Shown here: in pieces, positions 14,801 through 27,069 of the stretch
Layout: the number at the start of each line of letters is the position of its first letter
Position numbering within the stretch: the first letter of the stretch is position 1
NCBI GenBank assembly: GCA_964247055.1
Contig: OZ176055.1
Location: 3,906,001-3,970,000, forward strand
Length of the DNA stretch: 64,000 nt
Direction of reading: 5' to 3'
Source of the DNA: Paragordius varius
Lineage: Eukaryota > Nematomorpha
Program-made: the position numbers and the translations under genes
Notes under the pieces: model-generated
Told to the model about the DNA's origin: nothing
What the model saw: only the letters and a program-made list of their open reading frames with translations
Databases searched by the model: none

Positions 14801-16265
14801 AATTGGGGGTGGCCCAATAACTGGAGGTAAGTTTGGGATCTCGACATTTGAATGCTGGAAATTCAGTGTATTTTGCATGTATTGTGTCCATACATTTTAA
14901 ATGCTAAGAGTGTCAGTAACTGTGTTGTTATTTTTATCTTTTATGGCTTTCACTACCCGAATATCTTTTTTATTATTATTAATATTTTTTAATGTTATAA
15001 AAACTTTTAAGTTTTTAATTTCTCCCTCAAGTTTTTTGGCCATTTCCAAACATCTTTCATTCATTTTGTCAGCTATTATTTTCTTTACTCTTTTTTTAAC
15101 CATTATGTAAAAATGTTTGTCATCATCATGTTTAGAAGCTTTCATTTCTTAAAGGCATCTCTTTTCTCATTCAATAAGGGTTTAATATCGCTTTGCCACC
15201 ACCATTGAGATTTTGTTTTGGTACGTTTTCTTCCGCGATTTTGGAAACGTTTGAGAGAAGGGTGTTTTTGAGATGCTCCCAGCCGTCATGAACGTTGTTA
15301 GGGATGTTTTAGTTCAGGTGTAATTTGGTTGATGTATTGATGCTTTGTTTTAGGATCATTAAGTTTTGCAACGTTAAGTTGTGGCAATTTTTTAGGGCTA
15401 GGTCGGTTCTTATTTATTATTAAAAAAGCAACTATTAGTTTATGTTGTGTATCATATTCATAAGTTTTAAAGTTGGTTATAATTTTTCTAAGTTGTTGGT
15501 TCAGCAACACAAAATCTATTTGCGATGTGTGATTTCCGCTTTTATATGTGTGGATTTGGCTAGGTTTTTTACAGAAGTGTGTGTTGCAAATCAATAAGTT
15601 TGCGGCACTGCAGAATTCCAAGAGGGTTTCGCCCTCTTTGTTTGCAAATCAGTTTCAATTGCATTTACGAGCTATATTTAATTAGCCAAAAGTTATAAAA
15701 AATAACTCAATTTTTAGCAATATTTTAATATTAATAAACCAAAATACTTCATTAGTATTCTTATAAATATATTTTTGTTTGTAACGAATTAAAAGCAGTG
15801 GGCAATATAATTTACTTCAGGGTGAATGCAATAATTTTTCCTTGATGATAAAGCCAATGCATAATAATTAAAATCAGGATCGACCTTTTCTTTATAATAT
15901 TTAATGAGATCTTTAAATTCTTCAATTACCTTAATAATATTAAAATAAAAACTTTTTCAATTTCTGGAACTGTACGTGAACAGTATATTAGCTTGGTAAT
16001 TTTTTCTAGGTATTTCTAATATTATAAAGTAATATACTTTTTGATAGGCAACAATAAGTGATATTAAGGATATAGTTTTTCCTGTGCCAGAAGGCATTTC
16101 AAGAATCGCATGACCCTTAATTGTTATATATAACATACTTGAGAATCTAATGTTTGCTTAAGTTCCCTCATATAATTATATTGTTCTGGATATATAAACT
16201 CAAACGGGAATATAACATCCAAATCATCAAAAGGTATCCTAAATTTTAAAATTTAAATACTTCAT
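7008..16265 (-). CDS. ERCC2: XPD/ERCC2, TFIIH DNA helicase (complete, 17 exons)
   Basis: XPD is the 5'-3' ATP-dependent helicase of TFIIH, used in nucleotide excision repair and bound to the CAK kinase module. Exons, 5' to 3' on the minus strand: 16265-16261, 16238-16139, 16115-16038, 16015-15953, 15929-15816, 12840-12602, 12277-12057, 11594-11403, 11020-10895, 10778-10671, 10426-10287, 9761-9636, 8798-8637, 8316-8164, 7890-7663, 7438-7295, 7082-7008 (TGA). They join to 757 aa (human XPD is 760). Visible motifs: Walker A MPSGTGKT (exon 3), [10 protein letters not shown] (exon 4), the four Fe-S cysteines in [20 protein letters not shown] and GICPYF, the DEAH box [10 protein letters not shown] (exon 7), TSGTLSP across exons 11/12, GKISEGIDF across exons 14/15, and motif [12 protein letters not shown]. 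The start ATG gives [16 protein letters not shown], like human MKLNVDGLLVYFPYDY. The exon 10 acceptor could instead be at 10789 but that breaks phase. All key residues are present, so the gene looks functional. Confidence 0.97.
8801..8829. repeat. (TA)n microsatellite abutting an XPD 3' splice site
   Basis: A 29-bp alternating TA tract starts directly beside the acceptor AG (8799-8800) of XPD exon 13. In transcript orientation the last intron bases are TATATATATAG, with no pyrimidine tract. Confidence 0.9.
9774..9955. mobile_element. hairpin MITE with ~65-bp terminal inverted repeats
   Basis: The left arm (9774-9840) and right arm (9886-9955) are near-perfect inverted repeats sharing GCTTATTTCACACTATAG and CAACACAGTAGTGTATGG, with an AT-rich loop between. 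The outer ends read TA-CAGTATG..CATACTG-TA, which suggests Tc1/mariner-type ends with a TA target duplication. No coding capacity. A partial second copy is at 51446-51593. The element lies in XPD intron 11, ten bases upstream (transcript sense) of the exon 12 acceptor. Confidence 0.88.
11841..11955 (-). pseudogene. decayed duplicate of XPD exon 7 inside intron 7
   Basis: The stretch 11841-11906 matches 12107-12173 of exon 7 (the part encoding [10 protein letters not shown] to LSLKLT), and similarity continues more weakly to about 11955. Read on the minus strand the copy gives [12 protein letters not shown] followed by stops, so the DEAH box is lost and it cannot be a working alternative exon. 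It looks like an old tandem exon duplication that has decayed next to its intact source. Confidence 0.75.
13159..13707 (-). CDS. LINE C-terminal domain (in the 13145-15655 element)
   Basis: 182 residues with the signature of the region after RT in RTE/CR1-like LINEs: [14 protein letters not shown], then [15 protein letters not shown] and [16 protein letters not shown]. It is preceded on the same strand by a zinc finger and a [12 protein letters not shown] motif. Homologous to the fragment at 46130-46967 and to the relic near 60600-60990. Confidence 0.87.
   Translation of the reverse strand: MNIKNAITTRTHQAWAKFHQLKYIMKHKHISNPNKGKIYTIVIRPALTYASECWPLNQTNENKLCDIERKILNSCLTNQYHNDKTNNNKSIHNLFHIAPMSSFLRANRLRYWGHIERSNSWINKIRSFHLNGNLKRGRPYHDWEKILSNDLHLTQLNKDDCLDRKLFRSRIWKLAHAGQTTT
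13983..14720 (-). CDS. LINE reverse transcriptase core (in the 13145-15655 element)
   Basis: A 245-residue open frame holding the RT palm and fingers: [75 protein letters not shown] and the catalytic MMYADDIIL. It shows the usual RT1-RT5 order. The frame continues from an upstream part in a different phase, so the copy is not intact. The RT would have copied the element's RNA at a nicked target site. Nothing in XPD depends on it. Confidence 0.9.
   Translation of the reverse strand: MYKNIPEAITYFTELFNLIIMEEKIPNDWNQSVIIPIYKNKGDMLNCASYRPLKLLEHATKLFEIIIEKKIRQICSIDENQFGFQQGISTSDAIFILRRLQENYRCKNKTLYYIFIDLSRAFDCISRSMITFALRKKEIPEWIIRIINLLYENTTSCVRTPVGDTNQFPVTVGLHQGSILSPLLFIIIMDVITDNIKTGLPFEMMYADDIILTATSETDIINKYNLWKSTLEKFGLKITQIKQRL
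15930..16260 (-). other. four consecutive 22-23-bp introns of XPD
   Basis: Intron 1 is 16239-16260 (22 bp), intron 2 is 16116-16138 (23 bp), intron 3 is 16016-16037 (22 bp) and intron 4 is 15930-15952 (23 bp). In gene orientation each begins GT (GTATTT, GTATGT, GTATAT, GTTTTT) and ends AG (TTTAG, TTAAG, ATTAG, TTAAG). None is a multiple of three, so reading through would break the frame each time. Removing all four gives MK+[12 protein letters not shown]+[18 protein letters not shown]+[12 protein letters not shown] and EIEK+VIEEF, continuous with the XPD family. The flanking coding exons are 5, 100, 78, 63 and 114 nt. Confidence 0.92.
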
Positions 16266-17149
16266 TCTGGGACGAACCTTAAAAAATAGCAAATTTGTTA
16301 TTTACAGAATTTTGTTATATTTGCCTATATTTAATATAATATAATTTAAAAGTATTTAATGCGTGCTTACACATATAAAATATTAACAATTTAAATTTGT
16401 ATCAAATGACATATAGAACAAATAGTAATTTATTTAAAAGTAATAGAAATAAATAATTTATCAAACAGAATATATTTTTTATTTAGATCACATTTCAGTC
16501 GTAGGTGATTGAGAATAGTAAAGTTATATAAGGTCGATCGTGTATTATTTATAATTTGTATGCAATCCAGAAATTGAATGTATATGCGCAGGGTTTTTAA
16601 AATTATTGCGATTTTTTACGGTTAGTGGCAAACATATGTATGAAATGCCACAAAGGAAAAATTATTTTTGGGGCCATACATTTGTGTTCAATAACATTTT
16701 AGTATAAATTTATTTAAAAAAGAAGCTGTTTTACTTAAAATATATAGAAGTCAAAGTTAAATAATTAGCTTATATATTTTTGTGATTTTATTCACTCTTG
16801 AATTGTATTTTGATTCCTAATTTTACAAAATTTATAGGTAAAAGAATATGGACTTTTAAATATACATTGTTTCCAATCTTAACCCTATACACAATGCACC
16901 TGATAAATTTTAATACAATATGATTAATCTCTGAGCAATTAAGTTATGATAACCAGGTTGTATTACAATAAACGAACACGGTAGCAGAGAATTTGTAAAC
17001 AATCTAATATAGGTATTTTCAAGAATTTTAAAATTTTAAAAATTAAGCATCAATTTATTAATTATATAAGTAAATATGTTTAAAAGGATACAATTTAACA
17101 TCGTTATTTTTCATTCAAATTATATCGAATATACTATTAGGGTATGGAA
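16266..17149. other. XPD 5' flank
   Basis: AT-rich non-coding DNA between the XPD start codon and the edge of the satellite array. It must hold the XPD promoter if the 5' UTR is unspliced. No core promoter motif could be assigned with confidence and no gene was seen. Confidence 0.5.
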
Positions 17150-20100
17150 CAATCAACCGAAGCCTTTTAAAAAATCTATTTACCATACTAATATAATTAT
17201 TTCCAGCAATCATATTAAATTTCTCAAGCCAATAAGGTATTTTCATTAATCAACGTTAATTTTCCTATAATTAAATCGTATTTTCCATGATAAATTAAGT
17301 TCCAACAATAAAATATATAGTTCATGATATAGAATTTCATGATAATCAAATTATATTACCCATATTAAATATTTTCAACAACCAACGATAATTTTTCAAC
17401 AATCAAATTATATTACCCATAAATGATTCCAACATTAAACCATCACTTTCAACAATCGAATTTAAATACCAGTGTTATTACGCAAAAAAATTTTCAACAT
17501 AAATCTTTTTCATAATATAACTTGTGACAGCTAAATAGAAATTATTGTGTTATAAGTATGTAAAATGAAAAAGATTATTAGATGAGAGATTATAAAAAAA
17601 CTTAACTATATGATTTAAAGGCTTTATTAACTAATTATCTGTCAAAATGATAATAAGCACTAAATCAAAGTTTTATTATTTTTAATTATCCTTTATTTCT
17701 ACTTTTTGCCAAATTTTTATTCCGTCAACAAACAAATAAATTTTCGTGCGGCAAATGAATATATTTCCAACAATAAATTATATTACCCGAGTTATTATAA
17801 TTATTTCCAAAAATCAAATAATATTAAGCGTGCTATAATAAGTATTTCCAACAATCAACCATCACTTTCCAAAAATATATTACCCAAATTAATATAATTA
17901 TTTCCAACAATCTAATAATATTAACCGTGCTATAAAAAGTATTTCCAACAATCAACCATCACTTTCCAACAATCAAAATATATTACCCAAATTAATATAA
18001 TTATTTCCAACAATCAAATAATATTAACCGTGCTATAATAAGTATTTCCAACAATCAACCATTACTTTCAATGAATGAATTATATTTACCGTGCTATAAT
18101 AAGTATTTCTAAGAATAACCATCACTTTTACACAATCAAATAATGTTATCCGTGCTATAATAAGTATTTTTAACAATCAACCATCACTTTTCAACAATCA
18201 AAAAATGTTAACCGTGCAATAATAAATATTCCAATAATCAACCTTCACTTTTCAACAATCAAATAATGTTATCCGTTCTATAATAAGTATTTTCAACAAT
18301 CAACCATCACTTTTCAACAATCAAATAAAATTAACCGTACTATAATATTTCCAACAAACAACCATCATTTTTCAACAATCAAATAATATTTACCGTGCTA
18401 TATAATAAGTATTTCCAACAGTGAACCATCACTTTTCATCAATCAAATTATATTAACCGTGCTATACCAAGAATCAACCATCACTTTCAACAATCAAATA
18501 ATGTTATCCGTGATATAAGAAGTATTTTCAACAATCAACCTTCACTTTTCAACAATCAAATAATGTTATCCGTGTTAAATAATAAATACTTCCAACAATC
18601 ATCCATCACTTTTCAACCAAATAATATAAACCATGCTATAATAAGTATTTTCAACAATCAACCATCACTTTTCCACAATCAAATAATGTTACCGTGCAAT
18701 AAATATTTCCAATAATCAACCATCACTTTTCAACAATCAAATAATGTTATCCGTTCTATAAGAAGTATTTTCAACAATCAACCTTCACTTTTCAACAATC
18801 AAATAATGTTATCCGTGTTACTATAAGTATTTTCAAAAATCAACCATCACTTTTCCATAAATAATAAATACTTCCAACAATCATCCATCACTTTTCAACC
18901 AAATAATATAAACCGTGCTATAATAAGTATTTTCAACAATCAACCATCACTTTTCCACAATCAAATAATGTTAACCGTGCAATAATAAATATTTCCAATA
19001 ATCAACCATCACTTTTCAACAATCAAATAATGTTATCCGTTTTATAATAAGTATTTTCAACAATCAACCTTCACTTTTCAACAATCAAATAAAATTAACC
19101 GTACTATAATAAGTATTTCCAACAAACAACCATCATTTTTCAACAATCAAATAATGTTATCCGTGCTATATAATAAGTATTTCCAACAATCAACCATCAC
19201 TTTTCCACAATCAAATAATATTAACGGTGCAATAATAAATATTTCCAATAATCAACCATCACTTTTCAACAATCAAATAATATTAACCGCTATAATAAGT
19301 ATTTCCAACAATCAACCATCACTTTTCAACAATCAAACCAAATTAACATGCTCTAATAAGTATTTCCAACAATCAACCATCACTTTCTACTAATCAAATC
19401 ATATTTCCTGTGCTATTATGAGTATTTCGAACAATCAACCATCACTTTTCATCAATTAAATAATATTAACCGTGCAATAATAAGTATTTCCAACAATCAA
19501 CCATCACTTTTCAACAATCAAATAATATTAACCGTGCAATAATAAGTATTTCCAACAATCAACCATCACTTTTCAACAAGAATAATATTAACCGTGCTAT
19601 AATAATTATTTCCAACAACCAACCATCACTTTTCAACAATCAAATAATATTAACCGTGCTATAATAAATATTTCCAAAATCAACCATCACTTTTCAACAA
19701 TCAAATAATATTAACCGTGCTATAATAAATATTTCCAACAATCAACCATCACTTTTCAACAAGCAAATAATATTAACCGTGCTATAATAAATATTTCCAA
19801 CAATCAACCATCACTTTTTATCAATTAAATAATATTAACCGTGCAATAATAAGTATTTCCAACAATCAACCATCACCTTTCAACAATCAAATAAGGTTAA
19901 CCGTGCTATAATTAGTATTTCCAACAATCAACCATCACTTTTCAACAAAATAATATTAACCGTGCTATAATAAGTATTTCCAACAATCAACCATCACTTT
20001 CTACGAAAAAAATAATGTTAACCGTACTATAATAAGTATTTCCAAAATCAACCATCACTTTTCATCAATCAAATAATATTAACCGTTCTATAATAAGTAT

Positions 20101-23100
20101 TTCCAACAATCAACCATCACTTTTCAACAATTAAATAAAATTAACATGCTCTAATAAGTATTTCCAACAATCAACCATCACTTTCTCCGAATTAATTATA
20201 TTTACCGTGCTATAATAAGTATTTCCAACAATCAACCATCACTTTTCAACAATCAAATAATATAAACCGTGCTATAATAAATATTTCCAACAATCAACCA
20301 TCACATTGTAACAATCAAATAATATTAACCGTGCTATAATAAATATTTCCAACAATCAACCATCACTTTTCATCAATCAAATAATATTAACCGTGCAATA
20401 ATAAGTATTTCCAACAATCAACCATCACTTTTCAACAATCAAATAATATAAACCGTGCTATAATAAATATTTCCAACAATCAACCATCACATTGTAACAA
20501 TCAAATAATATTAACCGTGCAATAATAAGTATTTCCAAAATCAACCATCACTTTTCATCAATCAAATAATATTAACCGTTCTATAATAAGTATTTCCAAC
20601 AATCAACCATCACTTTTCAACAATTAAATAAAATTAACATGCTCTAATAAGTATTTCCAACAATCAACCATCACTTTCTCCGAATTAATTATATTTACCG
20701 TGCTATAATAAGTATTTCCAACAATCAACCATCACTTTTCAACAATCAAATAATATAAACCGTGCTATAATAAATATTTCCAACAATCAACCATCACATT
20801 GTAACAATCAAATAATATTAACCGTGCTATAATAAATATTTCCAACAATCAACCATCACTTTTCATCAATCAAATAATATTAACCGTGCAATAATAAGTA
20901 TTTCCAACAATCAACCATCACTTTTCAACAATCAAATAATATAAACCGTGCTATAATAAATATTTCCAACAATCAACCATCACATTGTAACAATCAAATA
21001 ATATTAACCGTGCAATAATAAGTATTTCCAACAATCAACCATCACTTTTCATCAATCAAATAATATTAACCGTTCTATAATAAGTATTTCCAACAATCAA
21101 CCATCACTTTTCAACAATTAAATAAAATTAACATGCTCTAATAAGTATTTCCAACAATCAACCATCACTTTCTCCGAATTAATTATATTTACCGTGCTAT
21201 AATAAGTATTTCCAACAATCAACCATCACTTTTCAACAATCAAATAATATAAACCGTACTATAATAAATATTTCCAACAATCAACCATCACTTTTCAACA
21301 ATTAAATAAAATTAACATGCTCTAATAAGTATTTCCAACAATCAACCATCACTTTCTCCGAATTAATTATATTTACCGTGCTATAATAAGTATTTCCAAC
21401 AATCAACCATCACTTTTCAACAATCAAATAATATAATCCGTGCTATAATAAATATTTCCAACAATCAACCATCACATTGTAACAATCCAATAATATTAAC
21501 CGTGCAATAATAAGTATTTCCAACAATCAACCATCACTTTTCATCAATCAAATAATATTAACCGTGCAATAATAAATATTTCCAACAATCAACCATCACT
21601 TTTCAACAATCAAATAATATAAACCGTGCTATAATAAATATTTCCAACAATCAACCATCACATTGTAACAATCAAATAATATTAACCGTGCAATAATAAG
21701 TATTTCCAACAATCAACCATCACTTTTCATCAATCAAATAATATTAACCGTGCTATAATAAATATTTCCAACAATCAAGCATCACATTTCAACAATCAAA
21801 TAATGTTAACAGTGCAATAATAAATATATTCAACAATCAACCATCACTTTTCAACAATCAAATAATGTTAACCGTGCAATAATAAATATATTCAACAATC
21901 AATCATCACTTTTCAACAATCAAATAATGTTATCCGTGCTATAATAAATATTTCCAACAATCAACCATCACTTTTCAACAATCAAATAATGTTATCCGTG
22001 CTATAATAAATATATTCAACAATCAACCATCACTTTTCAACAATCAAATAATGTTAACCGTACTATAATAAATATTTCCAACAATCAACCATCACTTTTC
22101 AACAATCAAATAATGTTAACCGTACTATAATAAGTATTTTCAACAATCAACCATCACTTTTAAACAATCAAATAATGTTAACCGTGCTATAATAAATATT
22201 TCCAACAATCAACCATCACTTTTCAACAATCAAATAATGTTAACCGTCCTATGATAAGTATTTCCAACAATCAACCATCAATTTTCACCAATCAAATAAT
22301 GTTAACCGTTCTATAAAAAGTATTCTAACAATCAACCATCACTTTTCAACAATCAAATAATGTTAACCGTCCTATAATAAGTATTTCCAACAATCAACCA
22401 TCAATTTTCACCAATCAAATAATGTTTACCGTTTTATAATAAGTATTTCCAACAATCAACCATCACTTTCTACGAATCAAATTATATTTACCGGGATATA
22501 ATAAGTATTTCCAACAATCAACCATCACTTTTCAACAATCAAATAATGTTAACCGTGCTTTAATAAATATTTCCAACAATCAACCATCACTTTTCAACAA
22601 TCAAATAATGTTAACCGTGCTTTAATACGTATTTCCAACAATCAACCATCACTTTTCACCAATCAAATGATGTTAACCGTGCTATAATAAGGATTTCCAA
22701 CAATCAACCATCACTTTTCAACAGTCAAATAATGTTAACCATTCTATAATAAGTATTTCCAACAATCAACCATCACTTTTCAACAATCAAATAATGTTAA
22801 CCGTCCTATAATAAGTATTTCCAACAATCAACCATCAATTTTCACCAATCAAATAATGTTAACCGTGCTATAATAAGTATTTCCAACAATCAACCATCAC
22901 TTTTCAACAATCAAATAATGTTAACCGTGCTATAATAAGGATTTCCAACAATCAACCATCACTTTTCAACAGTCAAATAATGTTAACCATTCTATAATAA
23001 GTATTTCCAACAATCAACCATCACTTTTCAACAATCAAATAATGTTAACCGTCCTATAATAAGTATTTCCAACAATCAACCATCACTTTTCACCAATCAA

Positions 23101-23799
23101 ATAATGTTAACCGTGCTTTAATAAGTATTTCCAACAATCAACCATCACTTTTCAACAATCAAATAATGTTAACCGTCCTATGATAAGTATTTCCAACCAT
23201 CACTTTTCACCAATCAAATAATGTTAACCGTGCTTTAATAAGTATTTCCAACAATCAACCATCACTTTTCAACAATCAAATAATGTTAACCGTGCTATAA
23301 TAAGGATTTCCAACAATCAACCATTACTTTTCAACAGTCAAATAATGTTAACCATTCTATAATAAGTATTTCCAACAATCAACCATCACTTTTCACCAAT
23401 CAAATAATGTTAACCGTGCTTTAATAAGTATTTCCAACAATCAATAATCACTTTTCAACAATCAAATAATGTTAACCGTGCTTTAATAAGTATTTCCAAC
23501 AATCAACCATCACTTTTCAACAATCAAATAATGTTAACCGTGCTATAATAAGGATTTCCAACAATCAACCATCACTGTTCAACAATCAAATAATGTTAAC
23601 CGTGCTTTAATAAGTATTTCCAACAATCAACCATCAATTTTCACCAATCAAATAATGTTAACCGTGGTATAAAAAGTATTTCCAACAATCAACCATCACT
23701 TTTCAACAGTCAAATAATGTTAACCATTATATAATAAGTATTTCCAAAAATCAACCATCAATTTTCACCAATCAAATAATGTTAACCGTTCTATAATAA

Positions 23800-26700
23800 G
23801 TATTTCCAACAATCAACCATCACTTTCTACGAATCAAATTATATTTACCGGGCTATAATAAGTATTTCAAACAATCAACCATCAATTTTCAACAATCAAA
23901 TAATATTAACCGTGCTATAATAAGTATTTCCAACAATCAACCATCAATTTTCACCAATCAAATAATGTTAACCGTTCTATAAAAAGTATTCTAACAATCA
24001 ACCATCACTTTTCAACAATCAAATAATGTTAACCGTCCTATAATAAGTATTTCCAACAATCAACCATCAATTTTCACCAATCAAATAATGTTAACCGTTC
24101 TATAATAAGTATTTCCAACAATCAACCATCACTTTCTACGAATCAAATTATATTTACCGGGATATAATAAGTATTTCAAACAATCAACCAATTTCCAACA
24201 ATCAAATAATGTTAACCGTCCTATAATAAGTATTTCCAACAATCAACCATCAATTTTCACCAATCAAATAATGTTAACCGTGCTATAATAAGGATTTCCA
24301 ACAATCAACAACAGTCAAATAATGTTAACCATTCTATAATAAGGATTTCCAACAATCAACCATCACTTTTCAACAATCAAATAATGTTAACCGTCCTATA
24401 ATAAGTATTTCCAACAATCAACCATCACTTTTCAACAATCAAATAATGTTAACCGTGCTTTAATAAGTATTTCCAACAATCAACCATCACTTTTCAACAA
24501 TCAAATAATGTTAACCGTGCTTTAATACGTATTTCCAACAATCAACCATCACTTTTCACCAATCAAATGATGTTAACCGTGCTATAATAAGGATTTCCAA
24601 CAATTAACCATCACTTTTCAACAGTCAAATAATGTTAACCATTCTATAATAAGTATTTCCAACAATCAACCATCACTTTTCAACAATCAAATAATGTTAA
24701 CCGTCCTATAATATGTATTTCCAACAATCAACCATCAATTTTCACCAATCAAATAATGTAAACCGTGCTATAATAAGTATTTCCAACAATCAACCATCAC
24801 TTTTCAACAATCAAATAATGTTAACCGTGCTATAATAAGGATTTCCAACAATCAACCATCACTTTTCAACAGTCAGATAATGTTAACTTTCCAACAATCA
24901 ACCATCACTTTTCAACAATCAAATAATGTTAACCGTCCTATAATAAGTATTTCCAACAATCAACCATCACTTTTCAAAAAATCAAATAATGTTAACCGTG
25001 CTTTAATAAGTATTTCCAACAATCAACCATCAATTTTCACCAATCAAATAATGTTAACCGTGCTATAAAAAGTATTTCCAACAATCAACCATCACTTTTC
25101 AATAGTCAAATAATGTTAACCATTATATAATAAGTATTTCCAACAATCAACCATCATTTTTCAACAATTAAAAAATATTAACGTTCTATAATAAGTATTT
25201 CCAACAATCAACCATCACTTTTCAACAATCAAATAATGTTAACCGTCCTATAATAAGTATTTCCAACAATCAACCATCATTTTTCAACAATTAAATAATA
25301 TTAACCGTTCTATAATAAGTATTTCCAACAATCAACCATCACTTTTCAACAATCAAATAATGTTAACCGTCCTATAATAAGTATTTCCAACAATCAACCA
25401 TCACTTTTCAACAATCAAATAATGTTAACCGTCCTATAATAAGTATTTCCAACAATCAACCATCACTTTTCAAGAATCAAATAATGTTAACCGTCCTATA
25501 ATTAGTATTTCCAACAATCAACCATCACTTTTCAACAATCAAATAATGTTAACCGTCCTATAATAAGTATTTCCAACAATCAACCATCACTTTTCAACAA
25601 TCAAATAATGTTAACCGTGCTATAATAAGGATTTCCAACAATCAACCATCACTTTTCACCAATCAAATAATGTTAACCGTGGTATAAAAAGTATTTCCAA
25701 CAATCAACCATCACTTTTCAACAGTCAAATAATGTTAACCATTATATAATAAGTATTTCCAAAAATCAACCATCCATTTTCACCAATCAAATAATGTTAA
25801 CCGTTCTATAATAAGTATTTCCAACAATTAACCATCGCTTTTCAACAATCAAAAAATGTTAACCGTGCTTTAATAAGTATTTCCAACAATCAACCATCAA
25901 TTTTCACCAATCAAATAATGTTAACCGTGCTATAAAAAGTATTTCCAACAATCAACCATCACTTTTCAATAGTCAAATAATGTTAACCATTATATAATAA
26001 GTATTTCCAACAATCAACCATCATTTTTCAACAATTAAAAAATATTAACCGTTCTATAATAAGTATTTCCAACAATCAACCATCACTTTTCAACAATCAA
26101 ATAATGTTAACCGTCCTATAATAAGTATTTCCAACAATCAACCATCAATTTTCACCAATCAAATAATGTTAACCGTGCTATAATAAGGATTTCCAACAAT
26201 CACCAACAGTCAAATAATGTTAACCATTCTATAATAAGGATTTCCAACAATCAACCATCACTTTTCAACAATCAAATAATGTTAACCGTCCTATAATAAG
26301 TATTTCCAACAATCAACCATCACTTTTCAACAATCAAATAATGTTAACCGTGCTTTAATAAGTATTTCCATAAAACAACCATCACTTTTCAACAATCAAA
26401 TAATGTTAACCGTGCTTTAATACGTATTTCCAACAATCAACCATCACTTTTCACCAATCAAATGATGTTAACCGTGCTATAATAAGGATTTCCAACAATT
26501 AACCATCACTTTTCAACAGTCAAATAATGTTAACCATTCTATAATAAGTATTTCCAACAATCAACCATCACTTTTCAACAATCAAATAATGTTAACCGTC
26601 CTATAATATGTATTTCCAACAATCAACCATCACTTTTCAATAGTCAAATAATGTTAACCATTATATAATAAGTATTTCCAACAATCAACCATCATTTTTC

Positions 26701-27050
26701 AACAATTAAAAAATAACAACGTTCTATAATAAGTATTTCCAACAATCAACCATCACTTTTCAACAATCAAATAATGTTAACCGTCCTATAATAAGTATTT
26801 CCAACAATCAACCATCACTGTTCAACAATCAAATAATGTTAACCGTGCTTTAATAAGTATTTCCAACAATCAACCATCAATTTTCACCAATCAAATAATG
26901 TTAACCGTGGTATAAAAAGTATTTCCAACAATCAACCATCACTTTTCAACAGTCAAATAATGTTAACCATTATATAATAAGTATTTCCAAAAATCAACCA
27001 TCAATTTTCACCAATCAAATAATGTTAACCGTTCTATAATAAGTATTTCC
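23800..27050. repeat. large duplication block A within the satellite
   Basis: This block recurs almost base for base 7599 bp to the right (about 31400-34650). Landmarks spaced by exactly 7599: the CTTTCTACG/ACCGGG monomer (23851 and 31450), the shortened CACCAACAGTC monomer (26201 and 33800), and the AATAACAACG variant (26712 and 34311). Confidence 0.85.
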
Positions 27051-27069
27051 AACAATCAACCATCACTTT

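Larger units (their letters stand above)
13145..15655 (-). mobile_element. 5'-truncated LINE in XPD intron 5
   Basis: Non-LTR retrotransposon in the same orientation as XPD. Order on the minus strand: C-terminal half of an apurinic-type endonuclease (about 15645-15300, [17 protein letters not shown] and SQIDFVLL), linker (15145-14897), RT finger region (about 14880-14700), RT core (14720-13983), a PHD-like CxxC zinc finger (about 13955-13870, CSICHSEV then [12 protein letters not shown]), and the C-terminal domain (13707-13159). The N-terminal endonuclease is missing. At least one frameshift lies near 14745, where [16 protein letters not shown] is split between frames, and the linker contains stops. 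The 3' end runs into a degenerate TGAT repeat (about 13145-13165). I found no clear target duplication. The finger between RT and C-terminal domain is a known layout in RTE/CR1-like LINEs of invertebrates. Confidence 0.9.

Noticed and set aside
15930-16260. The 22-23-bp gaps in XPD read as frameshift mutations of a pseudogene
   Set aside because: Each gap has GT and AG bounds, falls exactly between conserved residues, and the other 13 exons are free of damage with all helicase and Fe-S residues intact. The same kind of gap occurs at the start of UBE4A.
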